In this document: one piece after another, positions 51,577 through 63,688 of the stretch
Layout: each line of letters starts with the position of its first letter
How positions within the stretch are numbered: the stretch's first letter is position 1
Assembly: GCA_013398055.1 (NCBI GenBank)
Contig: VZRS01015031.1
Coordinates: 705,942 to 769,941 of the forward strand
DNA from: Ifrita kowaldi
Lineage: Eukaryota; Chordata; Aves; Passeriformes; Cinclosomatidae
Reading direction: 5' to 3'
Length of the DNA: 64,000 nucleotides
Position numbers and translations under genes: made by a program
Notes under the pieces: model-generated
Database searches by the model: none
Seen by the model: only the letters and a program-made list of their open reading frames with translations
Told to the model about the DNA's origin: nothing

Positions 51577-53893
51577 ATGCCCAAAGAGTGAGTCAACACG
51601 TTTTTGTTGTTGGTGATGGTGATTTTGGTTGTTTTTTTTATAAAGTGCAGGGAGGAACATATGGTGCTCCCTGACTTGCTCAGTTCCCAGACATATGGAC
51701 ACCTTCCAGCCACCCCGATGGCAGAGTGGGCTGGGAACAGACTTAGTGCCGATGCCATAGGCACACTTGAATGCACAGATTCCCCTCTTCTATGGGGGGA
51801 ACCCTATGGGGTACCCAGGTCAGCAGTTCCAACAAAAAGCTGTCTTGAGGTGCCCCTCAGAAGATCGCAGAGCAGCGTCCAAAAGATTAAATGTGCAGCC
51901 TATTTGTCACTGTCATCTTTTGTAGATTGCTGTCCCTAAGCTGAAAGGTTTTGGCAAGCTATGTGCTCAGTGCTAAACTCTGACTCTGAGCAACCAATAA
52001 TGAACTATTTGCTGTCAGCAAAGGTTAATTTATAAGTGTAATAATAGTTACATGCTTACTATTAAATATTTCTAAATGGAACTTGCACATATGGAACAAA
52101 GTCAGTTTTGTGACATCTCTTAGCTCTGGTCCAGTTTCATTAACTTTTATTTTCTTCACCTGTTTCCACTGTCATTACCGTCAGCCTTGGGGCAGGCATT
52201 TTTGAAACATTCATTTTAATTACAGCACAATAAGAATGAAGCCCCTTGTGATATTTATCAGCAGAATTCTCAAGAAATTTTTAAGATATTGAAAATAAAT
52301 CATGTTTACAGCATACTGCTTTCCCAAGTGGAAGACTATAACTGTTCATATATCACGCATTTACCACCTTTTTAACATTTAAACGGAGCCTGGAATTTAT
52401 ACCCTTTGATGACTCACCAGTCCCTGCTGCTCAGATGTAATCCTCATTCAATAAGAAGTGGAAGTCCTGAGTGAACACAACTTATGCTGCAGTGCTGACT
52501 GGGGTGGCAGAGATCAGCAAAGTGGGTTAATAAATTCCAGCATGATCTATTCCTAGCAACAGACATGGTCACTCCAGAACCAGCTGTATCCAATCGATAC
52601 ATACACAAGGCCAGATAATAGAGGAAGTGACACTGCTGGATGCTCAGCGCAGAAGCTCATTGCAGAAGTTTATGGTAGACTTTTACTGGCCCCTTAACGC
52701 TTGAGAAATGCAACCTTTGTTGAATGAATAATAAACCATTTGTTGGGAGCTTGGGCAAATGGAACAAATTATTTGTAGAGCCTGCGTGAGTAGGCTTTGG
52801 CACAGAGGACCCCCTCTGACAGGCTAACTGTACCTTATAGTAGGAAAACACTTTGTAGACCCATTAGCAAGGAAGCGTTCACAGAAAATACTAACTCCTC
52901 ACTACTGGGAGCTATTAGCACGTAATACTACTGGCCTTTCCCTCTGACATGTGGAAGGGTTGAACACAATAGCCAAATCCTTGGCCTCACAGCTCTGCAG
53001 TCGATGTCTTTTTGCGATTAAACACATGGGCTGGTTCTGCCATCGTCTGTGGGCTTTAGCTGTAACAGAGATCAGGCCATGGCTTGGCATATCACTGACC
53101 CTCATGGGCATCACCAGTATCTCCTTTACTGTTTTGCATGATCCTGCCACTTTGGCACCCACGGTGCGTGCACAGTTGATGTGTTTAGGAGGGGTGAGCA
53201 CCTGTGGTAGAAATAGGCTGTAACTTGCGGAAAGGATTCCCAGAATTAAGTCTGTTGCCAGCCCAGTCTGGCATAGGGGGTGTCTGCAAATCCCCACAAT
53301 GTGCCTGGAAGCAGCTGTGTGGCTCCTTACATGCATGAGGCTCAGCTGCTCAGAGTTACTTGCACTGAGATATGTAACTGGTGCAGCTTAAGGGACCCAA
53401 TTTCAGCAAGGTTATATTGATTTATCCCTTTTTATGATCTGACCGTATGTATTTATTTAAAATGCTGTCAGATTCAAGGTGTCTTATATACCTGTGTGGC
53501 CTATATTGCCTTTAGGATGAAATAGTATATCAAGTGACACAAACCTCAGTACTGGTGCTAGGTATTTATGGGTGGTGTTGTCCCCTTCAAATGAATGCCT
53601 GGCAAACAGCAGCTGAGTGAAGCAAGGTGGCTCAGGGATGAAAAAGTTTTTTAGCAACCATAAAATCATAATACATCATCTTCTGAAGGCCTGATCCTGC
53701 CTAGGTGTGTTTCAGTTGGGATGTGAATGAAAGCCCATCAATGGCAGAGGAGCCTCTGCAGGGTGTATAAAGGGAAGAAACAGGAAGATGCCAGCTAGGC
53801 ATAGTCAGAACTTCCTCCTCACAATCCCACTCCAGGGCTACGGAGTGGAGCCAACTCTAGCACAAATGTGGGATCATAGAATTCATTTAATGC

Positions 53894-53896
<3 letters not shown>
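51577..53896. other. Non-coding sequence with a two-strand open region
   Basis: No gene or repeat family is recognised with confidence. At 52902-53336 a 144-codon minus frame overlaps a 90-codon plus frame (52951-53223), and local GC is higher than around it. I do not recognise either translation. A TATA-like GTATAAAG at 53765 has no supporting promoter context. Confidence 0.4.

Positions 53897-53925
<29 letters not shown>
53897..53925 (+). repeat. (TA)n microsatellite, 29 bases
   Basis: An uninterrupted run of fourteen and a half TA units. Being pure, it is likely polymorphic in length. Confidence 0.95.
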
Positions 53926-53928
<3 letters not shown>

Positions 53929-55151
53929 CAGGTGTCACTGTTCATATACTGTATAACATTTTCCATTCCCCTACCTTCAGCCTTGCCTGTTTAAACACAG
54001 CCTCGTTGGGTCCAGGGCTCTCAGCAAACAGCCATGCACAGTGCTGTGTGCTCACACAATTGGTTTCTAATCTCAGATGGCCCTTAAGCTTAAACTGCCG
54101 CAAATATTAACATATGATTTCAGCTAATAAATATCAATTAGTGCCAAGGCCTCCGTTTTTAACTCTGAACCCTTTTTTTGCCTAAAAAACCAATTTGTGA
54201 TAACAGACAGATTGAAGTGTGGAGTGCTGTAACCTCCTGGAAAACCCTTGTGTTTATTGGTGAAAGCAATTTTTTTAGAAAGGCTCCAGGACTACACATA
54301 CAATTGCAACTATGGGAATATACTGCAAGTAAGTAACTTTTCTGAGCTGTTCTAGTTGGGATTAACATAATTAAAAAAATTAGGAACATAATCTGTGGTG
54401 TTCGTTTGTATTCTCTCCATAGAAAGCAAAGACAGACAGACGTTCTCAGAGGCTCATACATCTTAGGTGTCAAAGATCCTCTAACAGATGACTCCACAGA
54501 TCTGCTCTCCAGACAGTTCAGAAAACAGAATTCTTTCCTCAGTAAAAACACTCCTTGGAACAGAAAATAAACTTCTCTTTCAGGAACAATTGATGCTCAC
54601 TTCTCCTCTCCACATGCGAACTATAAACCTGTATGTGGTCTACTTGTACCACCTCCGTATCTGTATTCCACATTCCTCTGCACTTTATTCTGTCTCACAC
54701 CATTAGAAGAATGCTGTAAAGATCACTGCTACCTGTGTTAGAATTAAAATAGAACCAGTAAGAGAGATATCCTCTATGAATTACAGATTTGCAAAATGCT
54801 AACACAGTAGCATTTGTTTTCAGTACTTGCTCATGAGCCCACAGATCCGCTCTCAAATCTTAAAAGTTGTCCTTTTTGCAGGTCCATTTTGCTATAAACT
54901 GCAGGAGACCCAAGTGCTGGCCATCCTACCTGAGGCCAAAAGGAGCTGAAACTTGTTAGACAGTTATCACATTGAATCTGTATATTAAATTATCTTTATG
55001 ACTGTGCTTCTTTCTTATCAGTTTAACCTATTTCAGTTAAAATATTTTCTATTGGCTTCTGCTGGAGACAATTATCATTGTGCAAAGAGCAAGCAAAGCA
55101 TTTTCCCCGATTGAACAGAGAAAACAGAACGAATCACTGCTTCAAACAGTC
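53926..55151. other. Non-coding unique sequence
   Basis: No gene or repeat family is recognised. A 130-codon minus frame at 54159-54551 has no recognisable content and is probably chance in this moderately AT-rich stretch. Confidence 0.45.
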
Positions 55152-55166
55152 TTTTTTTTTTTTTTT
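55152..55166 (+). repeat. Poly(T) run of 15
   Basis: Fifteen T in a row. It is the first of three long homopolymer runs within 750 bases. Confidence 0.9.
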
Positions 55167-55390
55167 GAAGGAGAGCCAAGAGAGACATTGATTTAAAGAG
55201 TTAAGTAATTGGCACTTCGAGTTTTGATCTCACATACAGGAAAAAAAGTTCAAGAGAACAGAAAATTCATCAGAATTGATCCAGAGTGACAAGGTACAGC
55301 AGAACTTCTGAAAAGCCATGTAAATAAAAGGTTAATCCAAAAAGATGTGAGTCTGTCAAACTAAACCATTTCTTGTCTCTGGAAGAAATG

Positions 55391-55510
55391 AAAAAAAAAA
55401 AAAAATTTTGGTTGGGGTTTTTTTATTGATTTGGTTTTGTGGTCTAGGTTTTTGGGCTTCTTTTCTGATTTTTTTTTTTCTGTTTATTTGTTTTCCATTT
55501 TATTCAGGTT
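55391..55510 (+). repeat. Poly(A) run followed by T-rich tract
   Basis: Fifteen A (55391-55405) switch at once to a T/G-rich tract of about 100 bases with runs of 8 to 11 T. The 220 bases before it include AATAAA (55324), so an old poly(A)-tailed retroposed sequence is possible. I do not recognise its source. Confidence 0.7.
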
Positions 55511-55877
55511 AAAAAGAAATTGGGCACACTGGATGAAATTTACCTAAGAAACTTCCTTGTGTATTACAGGTTTTACCTTTGCGAAGTTTGCACTTACTTT
55601 AACCTCCAGTAAAAGGTCCAGATTAGTTCATTGTAACGAGTGTCTTTGATTTATTTAAATGTGGTTGGATCAGGTATGTGAATAAGGACAAGCCAGCCAA
55701 TTTCTAGGATTGAAGGCTCCAGTCTCTGCTGTGCTAGCAATTGCTGACCTTCAAGATGTGCTAAAACATCACAACATCTGTTTACCAGGCTCTCTATGAA
55801 GATGGAGGAAGCATTTCAGTCAAGTAGATCAACAAATCAAATACAAATCAAGCATGCCAACAAGTTTTCTGCACCTT

Positions 55878-55905
55878 AAAAAAAAAAAAAAAGGGAGAGA
55901 GAGAG
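55878..55905 (+). repeat. Poly(A) run with (GA)n
   Basis: Fifteen A followed by GGGAGAGAGAGAGAG. It is a compound simple repeat. Confidence 0.85.
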
Positions 55906-55910
55906 TGTTA

Positions 55911-56754
55911 ATAGCAGTGGAGTCTCTCCAGAAAAGCAGAGTAAGACTGAAATAGTACAGGATAGTTTACATTTCAGAGGAAACTGTAGATTCTTGAAGT
56001 GAGAAATGCTTTTTTTTCCTAGGTTTTTATTGATCATATTCAGTTGAGCTAACCAGCTAAGAAATTGGTTGTAAAGATTCGACCTGGCTGTTCTGCTCTT
56101 GGCTGCTGAGCCATGGTATTACTCACACCTTTGAAGTTAGTTGGATGAGACCTTTGGTATCAGAGCTATGCCAAGACTGCATTTGTTACTTTCTACTCTT
56201 CATAACTTTTTTTTGGCTTTGTAATCTAAGACTTAACCTTTTCCTTGGGGGAGTAAATATGGAAGGTGGCTACTAAAAGTTTATCTACTGTGAGAATGTA
56301 ATTTTACAATAATGAGATACCCTGCCTCTCCAGTGGCCACCAGTCATGTACTATGGCTTGTGAAAACACCCCACGCCAGGCAGAGACCAAAGGAACACCA
56401 GCACAGGAACTCTGCCACCCCCAGAGATTTGCTCCATAACCAACACTGTGCCAGAGAGGAGGCAAAAACGCAAAAACCTCACTTATGGAAGTAACATACA
56501 TACTTACTTATTTCTGGGAAACAGACAGACTATTTCAGAAGGGAATAGGGAAATATGTATTTTTTATTCCTTTAGTAAAGCAGTGAGTTACTAAATATCA
56601 ACACAGCAGAAAAGTTGGAGCACTGACTGTAAATGTATCGACTGACGAGCTTGTAAAAATGCTGTTTTCAAAGCAGGATACTGGACAAATCCTCTGAGAT
56701 GTGGTGACTGTCCAAAAGATTGAACAGAGAAGACAGGAAATAAATTTTTCAATG
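55911..56754. other. Non-coding unique sequence
   Basis: No gene or repeat family is recognised. The last 100 bases may already belong to the CR1 copy that follows, but alignment there is not convincing. Confidence 0.4.
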
Positions 56755-56960
56755 TTTCCAAAGGATAATGTGCTGAAAATCTAACTATAGGTCTGTCAAT
56801 TTAATGCTTACCCAGGGCAAAATCTTAGGAAGGCAAAACAGGATATGCTCAATAAAGAATTAAGGGTGAACAGCATCATTAATACCAGACAACATGGTTT
56901 AATGAAAGATACAACTTTAAATATGTAGAAGTTGCATTTATGGTGGGAATTCTAGTCTGG
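56755..56960 (+). mobile_element. CR1 fragment from the reverse-transcriptase region
   Basis: ATAGGTCTGTCAATTTAATG, CCAGGGCAAAATCTTAGGAA, then CCAGACAACATGGTTTAATG and AAAGAT parallel the CR1 ORF2 segment that in intact copies encodes 'YRPVSLTS', 'GK...E' and 'SQHGF'. Stops and indels make it non-functional. Its 5' and 3' limits are unclear; it may continue to about 57000. Confidence 0.6.
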
Positions 56961-57594
56961 AAAAATGTACATTTGTTAAAAGAGCAGAGTTATACAAGGC
57001 CATATGACTTCCTCACTTAAAAATAATAAACTACTCAAACTTCAAAGTCTAGATAAGAAAACTGAGAATTTGCTAGAGAGACTTTAAAAGAAAATACTAA
57101 ATGGGAATCATCTTTCAAAAATAACATTTCTGTTAGGGTTTTCTTACCCAAATGTAGTTCAAGGGAGTTCATGGATTGGGAGGGAAGGCAAGAGAAATTG
57201 GTGGTAAAGACTGTGGTTGGCATTAACTGAATGAGAGATAAAGATAGCTCCTAGAGAGAGGTCCAGGCAGCAGGAAAAGCTGGCTTGCCTTCTTTTAATT
57301 AAAGAGCTAAGTGCAAAGATCAAACAGCTAGGAACAGGCAATGGGGGCTCAAAGTGAAATAAAAAAAAAGAATTAATGTTGGCAAGAAATAAACCCACTC
57401 TTTTTAATGAGAGCAGATCAGAGAGAGTTCAGATGAAATCCCTAGAATGGTTTGAAATTTGGAAAGTCTTTAATGAGAGACTGAAGAAGCTCAGGTGAAT
57501 TTTCTCATTTCAAGCTTGCATTTCCACCCAGTGACAGTCATAGTGAAAGCTCTCACCTCTACTAAGAGGCTTGTGTGTTTAAATAGAATTTTCT

Positions 57595-57945
57595 GTATTT
57601 TAACTTGTGCCCACTGTCCTGCTGTAGGGCACCTGAATTCACGTCCTTTACTCCCCCGCTTTCCAACATTTACTCACGTGTATGAGATCCCTCTGAGCCT
57701 TACATTCTGCAGGCCAAGCAGTCCCAGCTCTCTCAGTCTGTCCTCATACCAAAGATGCTCCAGTCCCTTCACCACCTTCATGGCCCTTTGCTGGACTCAC
57801 TCCAGTGTGTCCATGTCTTTCTCGTACTGGAGAGCCCAGCACTGGACACAGGACTCCTGCTCTGTGTCTCATTGTGCTGACTGGAAGGGAAGCATCACAT
57901 CCCTTGACCCACTGGCAATGCTCTTCTCATCCATCCCCATGCCAA
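57595..57945 (-). mobile_element. CR1 fragment, reverse orientation
   Basis: The plus strand shows the complement of CR1: GTGCCCACTGTCCTGCTG, CAGCTCTCTCAGTCTGTCCT, ATACCAAAGATGCTCCAGTC, TTCATGGCCCTTTGCTGGAC, CCATGTCTTTCTCGTACTGG, CACTGGACACAGGACTCCTG and CATCCCTTGACCC. This is the stretch just upstream of the CR1 3' end. The 156-codon plus frame over 57495-57965 is antisense to it and not a gene. The 3' end of this copy is missing on its left side. Confidence 0.9.
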
Positions 57946-58308
57946 GATGGAAAAGGATGGGATAAATAGGGGACATAGAGAGGAGTCAGGAAAACATATT
58001 CGTCTCTCAGAAAGGAAAGATAAATGATTGCAAAAGAAGAAATGTTACATTGGAGCAGCAGATAGCAATAGTATTGTTTCCATTTTTAATTCCAGAGGAT
58101 AAAGCAGGAAAAGAGTCTGTTGAAGCAGTCCAGAGTACTAAGGAAGAACCCATGGATTACAAGAAAAGGGGAATAACTGAAGACAATGAGGAGGAATACT
58201 TACAGAGGGAGTGGAAGGGATTTCTGCCAGACAGTTTGTACTCCAGGAGCCAAAGCAGAGTAAACAAATATCTGAAAGTGTGGAGGAGTCAATGTGAGGG
58301 AGCCATTA
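57946..58308. other. Spacer between two CR1 copies
   Basis: Purine-rich unique sequence of about 360 bases between two minus-strand CR1 fragments. It contains the charged open frame with a splice acceptor described at 58096-58259. Confidence 0.45.
58096..58259 (+). other. Exon-like charged open frame
   Basis: A good acceptor (TTTCCATTTTTAATTCCAG) ends at 58095. The next 164 bases are open in the frame beginning EDKAGKESVEA and are rich in Glu, Lys and Arg. A fair donor (CAGA before GTAAAC) is at 58260. The frame itself runs on to 58352, into the CR1 copy. Charged composition is also what any purine-rich DNA gives, so this is weak evidence. No homology is recognised. Confidence 0.15.
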
Positions 58309-58425
58309 GAATCATAGAATCACAGATTGGTTTGGGTTGGAAGGCACCCTAAAGATCATCAGTTCCAAACACCTGCCATGGGCAGGGACACTGTCCATTA
58401 AACCAGGTTGCTCAGCGCTCCAAAG
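58309..58425 (-). mobile_element. CR1 retrotransposon, 3' end, reverse orientation
   Basis: GAATCATAGAATCACAGATT followed by GGTTTGGGTTGGAAGGCACC, AAAGATCATC, CCTGCCATGGGCAGGGACAC and AAACCAGGTTGCTCAGC is the complement of the CR1 3' end, with two tail octamers at the left edge. It is the least diverged CR1 end in the window. It is truncated after about 117 bases. Because the tail lies left of it and the copy at 57595 lies further left, they are two separate insertions in the same orientation. Confidence 0.95.
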
Positions 58426-61400
58426 ACTATGGTGGTGAGCAGTGTCATGGCATGGGCCACAGCAGTAACATCCAGCTCATGGAACAGATAAAGCCGTGTT
58501 GCCTTCTCATTTCACATGAATTTCTATTCCTTTGCATAAAGCCAACACAGCCTGGGTGCTGAGAACTGCTCTAAGGAACCTGGTGGTTAAAATGTTCTCC
58601 AAGACAGGAGACAGGGATTTGGATTTCTTGATGCAGAGGCGTGAACTGAACACGGATGAGTACCATAAAATGTAATCTATGGATTAACTCCCTTTCTAGT
58701 AGCTCAAAATATTCTGCCTTAGTGTCTGAGTAGAGGGGCACATACCAAAAAGAAGATACAGTTACACCAAATCCTATCGCATCAAAGGCTTTCTGTAAAC
58801 CTGGGATATTTTTTTAAATAAAAGCTGAACAAAACATGTAAATTGAATGAAGCAGTCCAAATATGCACATTGAGAAAAAGAAGAGTCTCGGGAGCAGAAA
58901 GTTTTGTAATTTACCAAGTAAATGCTTGAGAAAATTCATTAACAGTTTTATGAAACTTGGTAAGCTTGTACTAGGAGTCAGGAAGATATTTTTAAAAGTA
59001 GGGATAGGTAACAGTTGTTCCCTTGGAACAACTTTTGGGTACATAACAGAGAATCAGTCTTGTAAGTCCTTAAATAAATATTACATTTCTTCATAGGAAG
59101 GTAGGTTCAGACCATAAAATCTAAACATAGGACTCTTGCTGTCAAGTTATATTGGAATTCAGAGGATCTGATCATAATGGTTCAGTCAGTTTGTTAAAAT
59201 GAATTTGACTCAGCAGTGAAAAAGCAAGGGGCTTTCCTCATGCAACTTCCAGACCTATACAGCTCCCTGCTGGAAGGTTTTTTCTGAAGTAACAGGGAGA
59301 TCATCAGTGCAAATTATATTGAGACAACAATTTAAAACCAAAATGAACCAAAAACCCCAAACCCTCCATTTACTGTTATGCAGGAATAAAATCTGGGTTT
59401 ATGCCACAGCATAAAGATAATTAGTTTGATTGGTGTAAGTTGTAATTAGAAGAACTATTTGAGTTTGAAAACCTTTACCAAAGGTTTGCTCTAATAGGTA
59501 GATAGAAAACGTGCCCAACTATGAGTTCCTAACTCTCGACAAACCTGAAGCCATTTTCCCAGTCTACCACCAGTTCATTTGATTATAATCCCTTTGCTCT
59601 CAAACTTACAGTTTGGGCAGGGTATGTGTGTATGGAAGCGGTAATTCTGAGATACTGGAAGCTTTCCAACAGGATAAGAACTGCTTTTTCCAGACATCCT
59701 GCTAACATCAATTTGTGGATAGATGTAACTTCTTATCATCTCCATTGCAGGGCATGGCTGTCAAAGACACTTCCTAGGCCACTGTTCATATAGATTTGTT
59801 TGTTCTGTTCAGAAAGATAGGCGAGGAAAAATTCAGATATTCCTCCATTAAGAGGGCTGGAATAGTTAATGTCTGAAATAGTTTGTAGACAGCATTTCAA
59901 ATAAGAGATTGAAATGCTGGATAAGGGGAAACACTTTGAAGACTATGATCAAGTTTCATCTTTGAAGACAGCCAAAAGAAAGCAGAAAAGCTTAATGGAA
60001 GAGGTTACTCAAGGTGACCTGCCATCACTGTTCCTGAGTGGGAAAGTAGCAGGTTAATAAAAAGTTCTTTTTCTTGGGATACAGAAACATAGCAGCACAG
60101 TTAGACTGAATTTCAGCTTGTTGGTGACAATGGTGACTTCCCCTCCCACTCAGCCTTTGGGTTCAGTGCTTCAAAAAGAGCACTTACAAGTGTTAGTCCC
60201 ATTAGAGTACAATACCAGGGTCTGACTACAGCAAAGACATTTCCTTTAAAATATATGTGTATGCATGTATATATCACCCACTCTTCAGATGTTTAGCCCC
60301 AGCCCTAATATCTACCAAAGCGGGCTGAGTGAGGGATTTCTTGGAGGGAGATGTAAATTTAATTTCCAAAGCCAAAAATCCAATGGCACAGCCAAATACC
60401 ACTTGCAATACAGTACCACTATGTAGTTACGCAAAAGTCTTCTGAAGGAATTTTCCCAGGAATTTTTAACCTAAAAAAAGGCTAAACCAGAAAATATTGC
60501 CAAGATCTCCAGCATTTCCCATGAGCATCAGCTAGCTAGTAGTATGAGAATTTTGAGTAATTCTTTGAGCCAAGGACAACTACAGAGTGTCCCACAGGGG
60601 AAAGCAAACATTGCAACATCCCATGGTTCAAGAAAAAACTCCAGGTGACCCATTATGAAGTTTCCATATTGCAAGGGTGATGGAAAAATAACATGGTATG
60701 CCTGCATGCTGAACAAAACTGCTCAGGAAACCTTTAACTTGGCCTAAGACATACTTGTGAACGCCACAGATACTTTTTCTTCTCTGCACGGTTTATGCAA
60801 CATGTACTGTGAACTCTTCTTTCACATTAGAAATATCTTGGTCATGTTTCTGACTTTTAGAAAGCATTAAAATGTTGTCATCTGTCTCAGAGACAGGGAG
60901 ACACAAATTAAATTCCATTGGACTAGAGGGACAAAGAAAAGCAGGAAACTAAAGCTAATGTTGGAGTAGTGTTCCCCACTCCTGTAACAGAAGTTACCAT
61001 GGTAAAACAGGCAAAGAGAAAAGACGGTACATTGTACCACAAAAGATGTGGAGGGCTCAAATACATTTCAGTGTTATTTCAAGCTTTATTTCTTTCGTGT
61101 GTTGTATTTTTCTAAGAACTTATTTAAAAGATACTGTCTACAATGCACATTTTTCTTCTTGAGTGTCTGCTGCTGAGTACAACAGTAAAATAATTTCACA
61201 AAACTTCCACCAAAACAAACAGAAAACAAACAAACAAAACCCCAGCAACATTTCTCCTTTCCTTCCCAAAAGAAAACTCTCTACCTACTTCTTTAGATTG
61301 TCTCTGAATTGTTTTTTTCTGGGTTTAGAGCAGCAAGTAAACACAGATTTTACTGCAGTTTCTGCAGTCACTAATGGCTTCTTTTCCTCAGATCATGAAG

Positions 61401-63688
61401 ACTGGGATAATTACATTCTCCAAGAGGCAAAACAATTTATGAAAAAAAAAAGACACATATTCTTATTAAAAATTAAATACGACTTTCAGAATCAGCTGTT
61501 TCAAATATGTATGCATGAATAATGACAGCTAGAAACCAGTCTCTGCAGATTGCTCATGAAGTGGGTGTGCAGCTGAAGTCAGGGTAAGAAAAAAATCACA
61601 ATAAAGAAGAGGTTTCTTGGAACTTTTATGAGGTCATTTCGCCTAGGCCAGATAAAAGTTAATATTTCTGCAATGCCCTGTAACAAGAAGGAGAAAACAG
61701 AATTAAAAATTATCTTTTACAGCAAAAACAAAATTCAAAGTCAATTTCTCAAGGATTAAGTCCACTGGAAAATAAAATCTTCCTTTTCTTTCAACAGGTT
61801 TTAGCTTTTAATTATGTAAAGCTTTCACAAAGGGATTTCTATCTTTTTGTAAATTTAGTTCACAAAATGTCCTAATTATCTGCAGACATATTAATAACTC
61901 TTTGAACAATATATTAATGTAGCAGGCTGAAATGTGTTTTCAGAACAACAGTCAAACAAGGCTTAAAAAGTACATCCATATTTATTGTACAGTTCATATG
62001 TAAATACATTATTGGTATTGTAGATATTGTGAAAAACAACAAAGGATCCAATGTGTTGAATTTCTTCAGCTGTCCACAGGGTATAAAACCTAATAGGACT
62101 GTGGACTGCAAAAAACTAGCCATTTCTGCCCCTCCAGGGAATTGCCTTTATCTACACCTTGTCATTTCTTTAGTGAATTTGAGTAAATTTTTAATAATAA
62201 TTTTTCTCCTCATAAAATTGAGAAGACAACTCATGGGAAGCCAACAATATTATTTAGATACTGTCTTCAGAATAAAGCCCTGCTGCAAAAATGTTAAAAT
62301 AATAATTGGAGTAGTAAATGAAGAAAATCACATAAGAAAATCTAGATTTGTGGAGGAGGGTTGGAAGCAAGGGGCTTTTGAACGTCTGATTACTTTAAAT
62401 TCCTTTTTATAAAATGCCAGCTCTCAAAAAAAGAAAAAATAAGAGTCAAAGCCATCTCCTAAGGAATGAATAATCTTTGTCACTACCTGAACTTGCTTCA
62501 AAAGTCTCCAAGCCTAGAAGTAAAGGCTCTGCAGAAATCTTTATATCGGAACCGAGAATTAGAGTAAGGAACCCCTTTCAGAAAAGAACACAGGTGCAGT
62601 GAGCCTTATGGAAAGGACATTTGAAAACAGAGGGCCTGATTTCTGTGTTTCAATAGCAGTGTTTTACTGACAGCCTCCACTGGTATGAATAGTCTCCCTT
62701 TTTGTTCATGAAGAATAGCTGGAAGAACACAGCCCACTGCAGTATCCTCTTTCACTTAAGACCACGGAAAGTTTACCGAGCCACCTCCTGCATTTCCAGC
62801 CACATTCCTCAGCTGTTCAGGTTTATCCAGGAACAGTCTGTGATGCAGAGAACGTGGCTGTATTGAAGTTTTAGCGTAAATATCAAGGCACTCTTAAAAG
62901 ATGCCTTCAATGCCGTCATCAATTCTTCCGACCTGCAATACACGTTCTGTGATTCTTTACAAAAAACATGTTTCAGATTAGGTATGTGCCATTGCGTGGC
63001 CCCAAACTCAGAATTGGAATGCAATTATTTTAAGATCCCTTCTCATATTGTTTCAAAATTAAACTACAAAAGTTGTCGTAATGAAATGTCAAATTCAAAG
63101 GTAAATTAATATTGACCTTGGCCCTAAAAAGAACAAACAAATTCATTATTCTTACCTTTCTCCTCCTTCATTCCAAGTACTTTGACTCCTGGATAAAAGA
63201 AAAAAGATGCATTAATGCAGTACAATGTACAATGTGCAGCACAATCACATATTTATGCAAGGAATTACGGTTATCTAGTTGTGTGGAGCTTTCTTGATTA
63301 TTTGAAGCCCTTTTGAAACTCCACTTAAAATAACAAGCAAACTCTTCTGCAACATTTCAGTTCTAGCAAGAAACATCTTTGATTTGAGCTCAATATGAAT
63401 AGCAGGGTGTATTGACTCAAGAGATAAACATATCTTGCTTTTGCTGGGAAAAAAAATAAATCTAGAAGTATTTCAAATATCTTCAAATACTTCAATCCTT
63501 TTTTAACCTCACACGATTTGAAAGAGTGAGAAGTTTCTTCTGTTCCTGCCCAGACTGCCGCTATTCTCTTTTAGGATGAGATTCTCAAAGGAAAGACTGA
63601 TTGAGCTCAAAATCAAGGCAGGTGAAACACATCTGCTTATGATGTCTGACAGCCCTGCCAGAGGTAAATCATTAAACTGAGATATAGC
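58426..63688. other. Non-coding unique sequence
   Basis: No gene or repeat family is recognised. A-rich low-complexity sequence with (CAAA)n lies at 61207-61240. A good acceptor (CTTCTTTTCCTCAG) ends at about 61392 and its frame stays open to 61522 without a familiar product. A short TATA/GTATG stretch occurs at about 60250. Confidence 0.45.
61207..61240 (+). repeat. A-rich (CAAA)n
   Basis: CAAAACAAACAGAAAACAAA and further CAAA units. It is an ordinary low-complexity repeat and could be a decayed retroposon tail. Confidence 0.7.

Noticed and set aside
53760..53790. TATA-box-like GTATAAAG, considered as a promoter or LTR TATA
   Set aside because: No CpG-rich core promoter, no LTR boundaries and no downstream open frame of note.
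57495..57965. Longest open frame, 156 codons, plus strand
   Set aside because: It lies mainly over an antisense CR1 fragment; its openness reflects the repeat, not a gene.
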